Positions 1 to 11,672 of a stretch of DNA of 64,000 nt are shown here, piece after piece; within the stretch, counting starts at the first letter, position 1; each line of letters starts with the position of its first letter. Source of the DNA: Calliopum simillimum. Taxonomy: Eukaryota > Arthropoda > Insecta > Diptera > Lauxaniidae. The DNA lies in assembly GCA_951812925.1 (NCBI GenBank), contig OX638372.1:7192001-7256000 (forward strand), in the 5' to 3' direction. A program made the position numbers and the translations under genes. The notes below the pieces were generated by a model. That model saw only the letters and a list, made by a program, of their open reading frames with translations. It was not told the origin of the DNA and ran no database searches.

Positions 1-147
1 AATGTCTTTTTCTTGTAAATATAAAATATGCACACTTTCTGCAGATTATTCTTAGCTCGGGCAAATCATAAACCTTTAAACTTATTTCACAAAAATATAG
101 ATGATCTCCAAGAAACATGACTCTGATTCTTTTATTATAATACCGTA

Positions 148-544
148 TAGTGATGAGAAAAACTAGTTTTGGTCTTGAGTCGTGGTCTTGGTCTTGGTAA
201 TTTTTCGAGACCAAGACGTTAACACAATTTTAAGACTGCTACGGTCTTGGTCAGGATAATCATCAAGAACAAGGCTGCTTTTCAGTCATGGTAATTTATA
301 GTTAGGAGGTGTGTCAAGCATATAATCATCTTTCAACTCGAAATTTGGCATTTTAAAAACCCAACTGCTTTTTAAAAATAAGGTCGGGAAATTCTGAATA
401 CTCAACAATCTTTAGAAATGTTTCAAGAGCAAGATCGAGACCAAGATTCAGTATCAAAACCAAAACCAAAACCAAAACTCAATGTCCAATATCAAGACCA
501 AGACTAAGACTGCTTTGGTTTTGGTCTTGGTTCACTTATCACTA
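148..544. mobile_element. hAT-like MITE, copy 1 (397 bp)
   Basis: The ends are inverted: TAGTGATGAG on the left and CTTATCACTA on the right. They are flanked by 8-bp near-direct repeats, ataccgta (140-147) and ataccgaa (545-552). The inside is rich in degenerate ggtcttgg / ccaagacc runs that can fold back. An 8-bp duplication plus a TAGTGAT-type terminus fits a non-autonomous hAT element (inference). A second copy in the same orientation lies at 28474-29402. No coding capacity is seen. Confidence 0.65.
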
Positions 545-552
545 ATACCGAA

Positions 553-899
553 TTCAAAACTTGGAAAATAAAGGCTATCCATACCTAATCAGTGGTAAGA
601 CACTCTGATCAAACGACTATTTTTCGACAACTCATAAAAGTTTTTACTTTTTTGCCTTACAATTAATTGGATCGTCCATAAAAAAACTTCGGAAAGAATG
701 ATGATCCACGCCTAATTTTATATCTGCTCTCTTCAAACTCATTCATTAGACCCATTGCCTTATGGGGTGCGATAAGGCAAAGAGAAGTTGGTTGCTGGCT
801 GCTTAAAAATTGTAGTCACAGCTCCATCCTTGATACCTTGCCTTTCGAGTCCCTAACAAATTACATCTGTTCCATACTAGATTTTGGCAAAACTTTGGT
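553..899. other. No gene; possible decayed 5' part of the retroelement
   Basis: No open frame or splice signal was found. The stretch just precedes a non-LTR retrotransposon relic and may hold its decayed reverse-transcriptase end, but no RT motif can be read with confidence. Confidence 0.3.
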
Positions 900-1821
900 G
901 TGTGGCTTTCCGAAAGAACTCAATGTAAAGACACTGTTGGCTCGAAAATGAACTGTAGCGTGGGAGCAGGTGTATTTTCAAAAGACCTTAGCTCATCTCA
1001 ATCTTTTCGTTTAAATAATTCAGCTAGGGTCTTAGAGGCAGAAGCTAATGCCATTCTCAAACCCTGTAGGCTAGCAAAGTCTACTTATCTCAGTTATGAA
1101 CATGTTAGCGATCTTCTCTGGCAGTCAGGGCGCCATCAAGGCGCTGAACTCGGTAGCAGTAAAATCAAAACTATTTCACGAATGCAGAAAAAATTTCATC
1201 GAACTAGAACGTCAACCCGAACTTACTCTCGTTTGGATTCCAGGTACTAGTACGAATATCAATGAGGGTAACGAAAAGGCTGATGAGCTATCAAGGCGTG
1301 GCTCATCTCAAAGCGTGACCTATTCAGAGTGTTAAGCCTTAGAAACTTACAGGATTTTCAAAGCAAACTGGTCTTCATTTAACAATTCGAAAACATTAGA
1401 TCCGCTATCCAAGAACAGCACTATTGCAAGAATCGGCTCCCGGAAATAACGCCAACAAATTTTTTGGAAATAAAACCAATACCGCCAGAATTTTGCATGG
1501 AACTATTTTTGGCTTAATTTCCAAAAATTTTTCTAGCGTTTTTTTTTCTATGGCGTTATTTCTGGGAGCCAAAGAATCGCTGCGGCTTGCACTCGACATC
1601 GGCATGCCAAAAATCTGGGTATCCTCTTTAGTTCCTTCAACCGAAGTTGCATGGATGCATACAAGTAGCAAAATCTCGAGCACTTTTGCTGCAACTGCCC
1701 TGCTATACCTAGAACCAGACATAGAGCTATTGGAAAACCTTTTTACAATGATCTGCTCGAACTCACCGAGATTTATATTGGCTCCCTGCTCAGCTTCCTC
1801 AATAGAACAATAACATTTTAA
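900..1821 (+). pseudogene. Non-LTR retrotransposon relic: RNase H and C-terminal tail
   Basis: Read with frameshifts, this is the C-terminal end of a jockey/I-type non-LTR polyprotein. The frame from 900 gives GSKMNCSVGAGVFSKDL and LEAEANAIL (start of RNase H). The frame from 1096 then gives IFSGSQGAIKAL and LVWIPGTSTNINEGNEKADE, which match the S/DSQAAIKAL and WVPGHxGIxGNExAD blocks of RNase H. Downstream, around 1575-1821, another frame gives the usual tail: ACTRHRHAKNLGI, then NLEHFCCNCPAL and LLSFLNRT, with stop codons between. A MITE at 1436-1569 splits the tail. At least two frameshifts and several stops make it dead. The retroelement clade is uncertain; its nature is fairly sure. Confidence 0.75.
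1436..1569. mobile_element. Small foldback MITE inside the retroelement relic
   Basis: The ends GCTCCCGGAAATAACGCCA and TGGCGTTATTTCTGGGAGC are near-perfect inverted repeats, and the pairing extends inward (aaattttttggaaat against atttccaaaaattt). The flanks are direct repeats, (c)aagaatcg at 1427-1435 and (c)aaagaatcg at 1570-1579, so about 8-9 bp was duplicated. Removing the element restores a continuous retroelement tail (ARIAAACTRHR), which supports a real insertion. Confidence 0.75.
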
Positions 1822-2501
1822 AAGATTGGTAATCCAGACCCAGACAAACCCCCATAACAGCCAGCCTGATCCTTTATTAGGCATTAAAATAACACAATAG
1901 TGCTGTTTAGGCATCGTTTGCTAAGCCACCACTGTAATCTGACTTAACCTAAATGAATGATGCGCACCTAAAATAATTTTAAGTTAAACATAAATTCTGA
2001 AGACTTTTTTGGGAAACTCTTTAGTGGATAACTAAAATGTTAGTTTTTGCACAGAAATAATCTTCCTCTAAATCATTTTAAGTGTACACCAATTTCTAAT
2101 AAATTGTTAACACATATAATTGTAGTGACTGCAACTTTATATTCCCCCAGCATTTAGCACACACAAATCAGTTATGTTCAACCCAAATTTAGTTGCAACA
2201 AGAGATTCATCTATGCAACAAATTAATCATTAGACCACACAAAACACATTGCCCCAGAAAAATATCAAATTCCAAAATTTCAATGTTTCCCGTTGTATCC
2301 AACCAAATCCCTGATGATATACAATTGTTCCCCAATTGTTGTTCCCATTTTTTATTTCTGTCTCTCTCTCTCATTATAACTTATTACACTTATTCCCTTA
2401 TTATTATCATTACTATTATTGTTGCTCTGTTGTTCAACATGAAACTATGTATGTTGGTGTATATCCTGTCGACAAGCTTCTTCTGTATATTCTATCCACA
2501 G
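1822..2501 (+). other. Non-coding; probable intron ending at a 3' splice site
   Basis: This is AT-rich sequence with TTATTA and TCTC runs. It ends in a pyrimidine-rich tract and tctatccacag at 2491-2501, a good acceptor for the exon at 2502. Codon-like quality is absent upstream, although one frame stays open from 2193. Confidence 0.45.
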
Positions 2502-3395
2502 GATGTTCCTGTACTAAGCGATGGAATTTATCATATCGATTCGTTTGTCTTGGGCACACCAAAAACTGCAATTTTCGTTGGATTACAAAATGATTATGTG
2601 ATAAATTACAGCATGGAAGACGTTAACGAGGATGAACAGCAACATTTTGCTGTTGACTTGGACTTTGCCAGTGATGACTATGATTACGACAATGAAGATG
2701 ATGATGCTGATGTGGACGATGATGATGATTATTGCAAATACAACCACAACAATAACAGCAACGAAAGTGATAACACAGTTGTTGGCAGTAACATGGAAAA
2801 TGATAATAACCAACATGGCAACAAGCAACAAAACATTGCTGCTGATAAAGTTTTTAGAAATACTGTTGCTGCTGGTCAACTGGGCTATGATACACCAGAT
2901 GATGATGATGAAGATGAAGATGATAATGATGGTAGAAATATTTTATTTACACGTTATTTACGTGATATTTGTGGTGGTGATGTTGATGTACCCAGTGATA
3001 CAACTGATAATGTTGATGATGTTGGTCATTTTGTTGATGATGGTAGCGTCGCTTGTCAGGATGATGAATTTGCTGTTATTAGCAGCAGCAGCAACAAACA
3101 CAACAGCAGCAACAATATATTGCAACACTGTACAATGCATGTCGTTCGCTATGATATGCCAACTGATGATGATTTTACAGCAGAAACATCCGGTGGTTCA
3201 TCAAATACAACAACAGCTGAGTCATCATCAGCTGTATCATCGATGGAAATCGTTTTACCAACATTTAGAAACCGCATGCTGGAGCAAATGACGGGGGCAC
3301 AACATGCAGCAAGAATTTGTGCAACAGCAAGTAGGACGAAACAGCAACAGCAGCAGCAACAACAACACAGTCATCAATGCGGAATGTCAATTTAA
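2502..3395 (+). CDS. Acidic low-complexity terminal exon, unrecognised protein
   Basis: This is a long open exon of 297 codons plus a stop. It opens with DVPVLSDGIYHIDSF, then becomes extremely Asp/Glu-rich from about residue 50 (SDDYDYDNEDDDADVDDDDD), followed by Asn/Ser-rich and Ser/Thr-rich stretches and a final Gln run before HSHQCGMSI. Part of the acid tract comes from GAT/GAC repeats. I chose 2502 because it follows a pyrimidine tract and CAG acceptor in phase 0. The exon at 9790 also has a phase-0 acceptor, so 2502-3395 may be an alternative last exon of that gene (inference). Alternatively, the ATG at 2439, in the same frame, gives a hydrophobic start (MKLCMLVYILSTSFFC) resembling a signal peptide and would make a single-exon secreted acidic protein. 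I favour the exon reading. No known domain is seen. Confidence 0.55.
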   Translation, partial: DVPVLSDGIYHIDSFVLGTPKTAIFVGLQNDYVINYSMEDVNEDEQQHFAVDLDFASDDYDYDNEDDDADVDDDDDYCKYNHNNNSNESDNTVVGSNMENDNNQHGNKQQNIAADKVFRNTVAAGQLGYDTPDDDDEDEDDNDGRNILFTRYLRDICGGDVDVPSDTTDNVDDVGHFVDDGSVACQDDEFAVISSSSNKHNSSNNILQHCTMHVVRYDMPTDDDFTAETSGGSSNTTTAESSSAVSSMEIVLPTFRNRMLEQMTGAQHAARICATASRTKQQQQQQQQHSHQCGMSI

Positions 3396-6300
3396 AATTT
3401 GAAAAATTAAATGTCGGCGGAATTTTTAATTTTATACTTTTTATTTTGTTTAGTAAAAAAAAGGCGCAAAATAAGCAAATAATATTCAGCTACACTGTGT
3501 AATCTGTGTAATCACTTATAATTATGACATACTTATATTTTTTCAATATATTCATGTGCAGCTCTTAACACATAAAATGTATTACTTTTGTCAGATCTAT
3601 CAATTAGTCGGAGCTTGTTTTCATAAAGAAATGTTCAATATACATATCTATGTCCGAAAAATACTTCATCAACGCAAGTAAAATTTTCAACATGTAGATT
3701 TTAACATTTTTGGTAAAAGGTTATAGTTACTCATGAACTAAACGCAGAGTGATTCAAAATATCAAACCGAATGATTTTCAATATCAGTTTTTTGAAAAAG
3801 TTCTATAGTGATCACTTCAATAAGTCGCTCTGGCAGTAAGTCGTATTCAAGTGAGTTCCTGCCTTACTAAAATGATGTAAAGCATTTGTAAATCATTATT
3901 TTTCCAGGGTAAGAATCAAATGTAACCGATTATATCTTTTGTGGATATGCCCTCCTTGCTTAGTAATGATATTTCAGTTGAGTTGAGTAATCGACGATAG
4001 CTTAGTGTCTTATGATTTACTTTGGTATTCTATTTTGTTTAGGAATGCTGAATTTAGGGCAATTCTCCTCCATTTAAATATTGAAACGGTCAGCTCATAA
4101 ATACCAAGTCTTTAATTTTTATTGAAGATTTGTATGTCTTAACACTTTAAGTAGAAAACATAAAAATTATTACACAGTGTAGTTTATTAAAAATATCTCA
4201 GATTTTCAAAAAACAAGAAAATATACCATAAATGAATGTATTCATGTAAAACTTTTGAAGGAACTACAATCTTGATACCATAATAGAAGTAACAAATACC
4301 AAAAAATTTAATAAAAAAATCTTCTAAATAAAAATAAATTTTGTAAAAAGTTTAACTCTTTGAGAAATTGCTTTTATAATTGACTTAACAATTGCAAAAC
4401 CTGCTATCTGAGTAAAAGTGGAAACATATGACTTTTTCAAAAATTTTTATTCTTTAATTACATATACTAGGTTCGCCTTGTGGCTGAAATTCGACCACCT
4501 CAATTTTGCTTTAAGTGGCACAGCCAATTTGAAAACAAAAAGGCCATATTATCGTTCCTTAATGCCAACCCTATCTCCATACCGAATTTGATGAAAATCG
4601 ATTGATCGGTTCAGCTGTGAGAGCGTATTTTCCATTTAGGGGCGTGGCATCGCCCACTTGCAACATAAAAATAATTTTGTACCGTGAAGGTAAGCTACGC
4701 CTATCCAATGGTACAAGTTTTGGTTCATGAAATCGACTGGAAAAAGGAGTCAAGGTTACTGCTTGCGTATTAATATAGATAACAATTTTTTAGTTTTACT
4801 TAGTCTCACAATTATCTTTGTAGTTTTTTAAAATTATTTTAAGAAACTATCCCAAAATATCACAATTAGTGATGCTCCACAAGAAAAGAGACCATAACTC
4901 CTTGATCACAGCAAAATTCCAAAAACTGACTGAAATAGTAATATAAAAACTCAAGTTTGCAGATATCGAAGTTTCAAGGTTTGCCAATTTTTACACAGCT
5001 CTTCTGAAATATGAGAAGTGAGTTAAGAAACAATATGCCCGTTTCCAAATCTGTACAGAAAATTAATCTTAAGTTTGCAGTTTTATTGCTATAATAATTT
5101 TCAGTGTTTCTATGACGAAGTGTACCGCATAAATTTCATAAAAGTTAATTCCATAGTTAGGCAGATAAAGCGTGATTAAGTGTCTAATCATGAAATAGTA
5201 GACATGGCACTTTTTCAACTATGTCCACTTTTCGACTGTAGTATGTTATTTATGTTCGGCAACTGCATAACAAATTTCAATAAAATACCTTGTACACTTT
5301 GAGAGATATAACGTGTTAAATCGTTAAAAAGTGAAAATAATGTCATTTTTTCTGAAAGGGTAGGAGTTGGGTAAACCCTTTTATTGCTATTTTTGATTTG
5401 TTTATCAACCTAAAATGCATTACAAAATATTCATAACATGTCTAAGGACTCAGTCTCAACTTAAACTAAAAACGGATAGAATTTACCGTTTCTCTTATTT
5501 TTAGCTCTCTCACAATATTTGACTTTTTTCAATATACTCAATGACTACAACAGTTTTCAACTTTTTGGACTAACCATCATTTCAAATTGGATTCCTCCTT
5601 TCCAAACTATCATCCATTGAAGTACAGATATCTTAAGTCTTTGGTTTTTATGGAGTTTTCAAACCTTTACTTTAATACATAATTCGGAAAGTAAGGTTCC
5701 AAAAAGAGATATGGGAAAAGTTTGCCTAATTTGGAATCAGCGAGATAGTAACAAATTGTTTGAAAACTCATGCTGCAGAAAAATAAGGTTATTTTGTTTG
5801 GCTGTATAGTTAATTTTTCGAAAAGCTCTCCCTATTTTATATATCACCTTTCGGATATTTCAGCAATTTTTCGACTATTTCATTTGTTCTTAGCTTCTTC
5901 GTTATATTTCGATAATTAAATTTTTCAAAATTTGTTTAAATATTGGATGTTTTAATTAATTTTTGCTTGCCGTTCATTGATATTTCCCAAAATTTTAGCT
6001 TTTCCAAGGATCTTATTAATGGATCTTAGATTATTTAACATATCAGATACTTTCTTCGAAAACTTTCAATGATTCGGCATACTATTTTGACTTTTATACA
6101 CTATTTCGCTACTATTCTGAGCGTTCAAATCTTTTCAAATCTTCCCATACCTTTCGATGCACGAATATAGCTCAACATCATTATATCATCAGGACAACTC
6201 AAGAAACAGTAGAATAGATTTTTGCTTTTATACTTCAGATAGCAGGTTTTGCAAAAGGGATAGTTTAATTTTTTTTCCTTTTCAAATTTACCAATATCTC

Positions 6301-7018
6301 CTATCCCACGGCATTCAAATTTGCTACATCTATCTAAATAAGTATACTCTATTTTTTTTATGTGCTTTATTATTGTTTCTTTGTTGAAAGTTCAATTTTA
6401 TTAAAGTCATTCAAATTTATTTTCTTTCTTTAACATTTCATTTGCATATTTTGCTATTTATTGGATAAATGTTCGTTATTTCTCTTTAAAAATAAAGATG
6501 AATATTAAATTCTAATACATTCCAGCGCATACTTGTATACGTGCTCGTTTATTGTCTGTTGATGGTTTTTTGAAACTTTTAACTTTTTTTTTATTATTAT
6601 TATTGTTCAGCATATCAGTATATCATAATCCTCATTATCAATAACAACAGACACAAATAAAAAAATAAGAATATAAAAGAAATTTCATATTTATTACATA
6701 AAAATTGTGTAAGAAAAGCAAGTATGTAGATATCGCGTCATGTTTCTTGCGTTGTTAAATTTTTTTTTTTTTTATAAATTGTATGTATTTTTGCATAAAT
6801 TTTTCCATATCATATTTTCCTGGCATCCTGATATTTCTTTTGCTACTTGTTGCTTTTTCTGTATGTTGTTTTTGTTTTGTCCCTTACTAATCGTAAGCTA
6901 TTTATATTATCAAAAAATGTTCCATTCAGTTCGCTTTTTTGTTTGTGATTTGAATTTTGCTCTTGGTACACGGAAAAAAATGTTTGAAACAAAATTTAGA
7001 ATAAAGTGAAAAATACTC
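3396..7018. other. Long AT-rich non-coding stretch with one dispersed repeat
   Basis: No gene is supported; open frames here are short and unlike coding sequence. AATAAA signals near 4310 and 4326 could end a transcript from the 2502 exon. Around 4470-4760 lies a moderately GC-richer repeat (ggggcgtggcat, tgatcggttcagctg) of a kind scattered in fly genomes. Confidence 0.4.
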
Positions 7019-7170
7019 TTCGTTTTGACTACGAAACCATCGGGAACTTGCGGTTGTCCCTGAAAATGAGTCACTTGTTTCCTTTTTTTTGACTATGAGA
7101 TCATCAGCTGACCTTCGGAAACCTTCGGGTTTCCCAGAAAAGAGTCACTTGAAGCTTGTTGATAGTTTGC
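7019..7170 (-). repeat. Satellite-like units, inverted relative to the 56.2-kb array
   Basis: The motif cgttttgactacgaaaccat, followed by ccttcggaaaccttcggg and cttgttgatag, is the reverse complement of units in the array at 56250-56730 (aaggctttgtagtcaaaac, tatcaacaagc). Another stray unit begins near 8358 (cttcgttttgactttgagg). This identifies a dispersed family with a unit of about 105 bp. Confidence 0.6.
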
Positions 7171-7974
7171 TGTAACAAATCTTTTTTGCCGCTAGTCGAG
7201 GTGTAGTCGACGGTACCCAGGGATCGTATACAAAAATCAATCACTTTTCACAATTTTCACTGGTTTTGTCTTACAATTTTATTTCACTAATGTTATTCGT
7301 CCTAAAAAGCACTCTTAAAATAAATGAACTGTAAGTTTAGTAATATGCGTGACACATGGGCTATGTATGGATAATGACAAAATGCGTAAAACGTGAATAT
7401 CACAGTAAACCGAACCAGGAGTCGTGCCACCACTACCTCCCCGTGAACTTGTCGCATTCGCGTCCCACGCCACCACTCAACTCTCGGGTCAGGTCAGAAA
7501 ATTCTTCAGAATCAGGTTGTCCCTGAAAATGAGTCACTTGTTTCCTTTTTTTTGACTATGAGATCATCAGCTGACCTTCGGAAACCTTCGGGTTTCCCAG
7601 AAAAGAGTCACTTGAAGCTTGTTGATAGTTTGCTGTAACAAATCTTTTTTGCCGCTAGTCGAGGTGTAGTCGACGGTACCCAGGGATCGTATACAAAAAT
7701 CAATCACTTTTCACAATTTTCACTGGTTTTGTCTTACAATTTTATTTCACTAATGTTATTCGTCCTAAAAAGCACTCTTAAAATAAATGAACTGTAAGTT
7801 TAGTAATATGCGTGACACATGGGCTATGTATGGATAATGACAAAATGCGTAAAACGTGAATATCACAGTAAACCGAACCAGGAGTCGTGCCACCACTACC
7901 TCCCCGTGAACTTGTCGCATTCGCGTCCCACGCCACCACTCAACTCTCGGGTCAGGTCAGAAAATTCTTCAGAA
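7052..7974 (+). repeat. Near-perfect tandem duplication, 463-bp period
   Basis: The block 7052-7514 is followed at once by a second copy, 7515-7974. I see no difference across about 460 bases, including an identical run of eight T. The first copy ends ttcagaatca and the second ttcagaaaac, marking the breakpoint. The unit contains satellite-like bases at its start and unique sequence later (ctagtcgaggtgtagtcgac, cctccccgtgaacttgtc). It has no convincing gene. The identity implies a very recent duplication or an assembly artefact. Confidence 0.9.
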
Positions 7975-9789
7975 AACAAAGCCTGCGGTCTTTGTCACTG
8001 TTACGTGCGTATTGGTTCTTACTTGGAAGTCTTAGTTTCGTCCAAGGATGATTGAAATATTTGAAGAACACGTTTTACTTCGTTACCGGTTTGGTTACTA
8101 GAGATCAAAACCATCGGCATTTGTCAAGCGGTTGCACGATAGTTTGTTCAGCCCTTTGAATGTAATTGTCCTAAAACTATATATTTACTAAAACTGCTTA
8201 GTTATAAGTTAATTCTAGACTTATTTAGCTAGAAATTCTTTACTTAATTGAACCATAATTAGTTCTTAATATAAAGATGTGGACGCAAATGAGGGTTTGG
8301 ATTTGTGTTCTCACAACGCCATAGGTATTTTCCCTCTAATGTATCTTAATAATCTTCGTTTTGACTTTGAGGCCTTCGAGTGTCCCTTTTATGACCATCG
8401 GCTGTTCTAGGAAACCATCAGTATGGTATTCACGTTCTACTTCAAAGGATATACTTCTCTTACAATTTTAAGACTGTTCAATAGTTTGTTCAAAGGACAT
8501 GTAAAAACTATCTTAGCTCAGCATACCTACAGGTTCCAGTTAGTTTTTCAGTTAGTAATCCTTTTGGTTTTGTGGATCAGCCAATGCAACCAACTATCAG
8601 CCACTATTAACAGCAATGAAACAAATAACGCAGGGCTTGTTTAAGCCCTGCAAATACTAAAAAAATACTAGTTCCAGTTCTAATTTTGTTTAGCGTTCGT
8701 TCTGTTCAGTTTAGACCTTCGTACTAACAAATATTGTACATAAACCTAAAAGTTAAAATGTTGCATACTTTTAAGGTGCTTTAGTTGGTGTTTTAGTTGT
8801 TTGACCAAAAACTTTTTTACCATTATTTTCTTTAGATGGAGATGTGGCACCTTCATCTCCAAGAAGGAGGGGGAATAACCACAACGGTATGAAACTTCGA
8901 TTTAACAACTATGGCACTGGTAATTTTGACGACTTTTGGCTATTGTACCCGGACAAGACATTGATCTCTAAAACTTAATGAAATTTGTTTACAACAGCAA
9001 GCAGGGCAGTCCTAACGTCTTACTGCTTCAATTTGGAACGTGAGTTTATACTTTATGAGAGAAGTATACTGGTGAATGAATTAGGCATATTGTCCCTATA
9101 GTTTACGAAAAGAACTTTTATGATATAACGATCCGGTAGTTTAGAGCATGAACTGACATGTTGGGAATATTTTTTCAATTTTGACTTGCTTTATTTTTTT
9201 TGGCGTCATATTCAAGTTTTATTAAAACTCTAACAAAATGATGTTATTGATCTTGGTTGACCTTGTAAGTTAAAATTTTGCTCATCACCCTTTTGTAAAA
9301 TCGATTTACTCTGAGTAAACGATTTTTTCCGTGTTCATTCTTTTTTTGTTTGTGTACCTACGCATTTATGTCTTACTTATATTTTCTTTTGCATAACTTA
9401 TTGGCATTCTAACGATATACTGAATTTTGGTCATACATACATATATCTGTTATATCATAATACAATGTATTGATGAAAATCTCATAAAACACACTAGCAA
9501 AATGCATATCAATGACAATAACAAAATAAAAATACAACCATAAATTTGCTACACTCACGTACGATATGATAAAATAAAGAATTCATGATAAAAAATATTG
9601 TGTTGTTGCCTGTTAACAATAAGACCAAAATACATTTAACATTTTAAGGTATGTTTTTTATAAAATTAAATATATATTTGTAACTTAATAACACAAAAAT
9701 GTATTTATAAGTTATATTGTTACAATGAATTTTAAACTTTTTATAAAAAAACTGTAAACTTATTTCAAACATTTGACACATTTTTTTAG
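7975..9789. other. Non-coding stretch before the plus-strand exons
   Basis: It contains one degenerate satellite-like unit near 8358-8430 and otherwise unremarkable AT-rich sequence. The end, ttttttttag at 9780-9789, is the acceptor of the next exon. Confidence 0.4.
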
Positions 9790-9887
9790 GAACATGTTCG
9801 CCAGTCCAAAGAAAGTAAACTAGATCAATTGGATCGCCAATCCAAGGCACGTTCTCAAACTAATCTGTCCATGCCGATGTCACCAAG
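9790..9887 (+). CDS. Internal exon of an unrecognised multi-exon gene
   Basis: This 98-nt exon lies between a ttttttttag acceptor and a GTACGT donor. It starts in phase 0 with EHVRQSKESKLDQLDRQS and ends KARSQTNLSMPMSP plus two bases (AG). Those two bases join the first base of the exon at 12634 to make an Arg codon, so the phases agree. The peptide is charged and Ser/Gln-rich, like a cytoplasmic tail or linker, and no domain is seen. The earlier exons are not visible here and should lie upstream of the window, unless this gene also uses 2502-3395 as another end. The surrounding introns carry many repeats, which is normal for a long fly gene. Confidence 0.7.
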
Positions 9888-10559
9888 GTACGTAAAAACC
9901 AAAGTTATTTGATTATCATTTAAATCATTAAGTCAATTTAAGCCAAAATTAAAAAATTCTCATGTTGTAACCACAGAAAAATCATAAGAAATGTTACGTT
10001 ATATTTATGACTGCAGTCTCAGAAGTCCTTTAGTTTTTTTAATAATAATATTGACCAACGCGCAGGAAATAACCCCTATACATGCAAAGCATAAAGTTGG
10101 CCAAAGGATAAAATTATAGGAAAAGAGGATAGATGGAGTAGTGTCAGTGAACACTTTCCATAATTTACCGTGTAACGAAATATCTTATGCCAAGTTGATG
10201 CTTGCCGGATTGTCCAGTCGGTTCGAAGAATATGAAAAAGCTTTAAATCTAAATTTTAATGCTTACTGCTTTGTTTTCTTATCACTTTATGAAAATATTA
10301 ATTTTTTTGGAGCTCTAAGCCGTCCGCTGCTTCCCTTCTCACACTTAATTCGGTCCTCGGAACCTTTTTCCCGAAATTTTTCTCGTTGGCTAATTTTTAT
10401 TCGCATGACTCCTCCAATCACTTCCGGGCTTCAAAAATCAGACGTGAGATGTCAATGCTTCCAGAAAAGTAGTTGAACTGGTCGCGAAAAAAAAACCCAA
10501 AGCGATTCAATTGTATAACCAAGTTAGCTCCATGGGCTCCAATTCTACTACTTCTTAAG

Positions 10560-10935
10560 GAAAACATGCAAAAATAAAAACATCCAAAAAAAAAAAACAT
10601 CTAAAAATAATCATCCAAAAATAAAAACATCCAAAAATAAAAACATACAAATAAAAAAATCCAAAAAAAAACACCCAAAAATAAAAACATCCAATAATGA
10701 AAACATCTAAAAATAAAAATATGTATCCAAAAAAATAGAAACATCCAAAAAAAACACATCCGAAAATAAAAACATCCAAGGGTAAAAACATTAATTTTCC
10801 CTCAAAATAATTTAATTCAATTTCATACAATCGATGATTTTTTTTTATATTTTTATTTTGAGACATTTTTTATTGGATATTTTTTTTTTTTGGATGTTTT
10901 TTTTTTTTTTTTGATATTTTTCATTGGATGTGTCT
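10560..10935. repeat. Palindromic minisatellite, unit aaaaacatccaaaaat
   Basis: From about 10560 to 10790 the unit aaaaacatccaaaaat, with variants, repeats many times. From 10858 to 10935 its inverse, ttttggatgttttt, repeats, so the whole can fold back. A related two-sided array lies at 38745-38915. Long Phe-rich open frames on the minus strand here are translations of this array, not genes. Confidence 0.8.
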
Positions 10936-11399
10936 CTTCTTAGGGCTACAAATACATGCAGTGGGAGAAAGATACCGCCATAAGTAGCAACCAACGGTGG
11001 GAAACCTACAGCGATTCGGTTGTTCAGATAAAAATATCCTCCAACTACTGCTCTACACTTCTTCCCTTGCTCCATTAGAAAAATTATCCCTTAACTGAAA
11101 ACTTTATCCTAGATGGCGACCTCGTCTTCTGCACACGTGAGTCCTTGGTGCATTTCACTATAATATTTCTTCTGCAAAACTATAATGCGATTCTGTGATG
11201 ATACTTCGACGACGTGCACTGTGAGATTGACAGTGTATATGCGACGATGAAAGTTTCTAAACTGACCGTGTTGACGCGACGATGAACATTGCGAGACTGA
11301 TCTCTCCACTACTGCTGCTGCTGTATCTAACAAAAACCAGTTTGCTCATGTAGCTGTAGAAGAACAATAAACTTGTCAAACCGGTTTTTCTTCAAATGA

Positions 11400-11672
11400 T
11401 CATATGAGGGGTATAGAAGCAAAGGCGACAATCTCCATTTTTTTTTTTTTTGAACGTGTTTGATAGTGTTTGATCGCAAGCTACCATCAAATGCATCTTG
11501 ATGTCACTATCAAACATGTCCATGATCAAAGAAGAGACTGTCGTCTTTGATTATGTACCTCTTTGATCGTACCATCTTCTTGCATTTGATGATGCTTTGT
11601 GGTCAAACACTAAGAGATACGCTCAGAAAACAAATGGAGATTGTCGCCTTTGCTTCTATACCCCTCATATGA
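11400..11672. mobile_element. MITE with ~40-bp terminal inverted repeats
   Basis: The ends read tcatatgaggggtatagaag and cttctatacccctcatatga, and the match continues through aaaggcgacaatctccat. The middle has shorter inverted tgtttgat/atcaaaca motifs. No clear target duplication is seen because the terminus is itself palindromic. It has no coding capacity, and its superfamily is not decided. Confidence 0.75.

Noticed and set aside
1405..1914. 169-codon open frame on the minus strand
   Set aside because: It runs antisense through a plus-strand retroelement tail and a MITE; the plus-strand motifs explain the region.
2583..3291. Met/Ile-rich open frames on both strands
   Set aside because: Shadows of the GAT/AAC-rich acidic exon at 2502-3395.
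10418..10866. Phe/Cys/Gly-rich frames on the minus strand
   Set aside because: Translation of the aaaaacatccaaaaat minisatellite.
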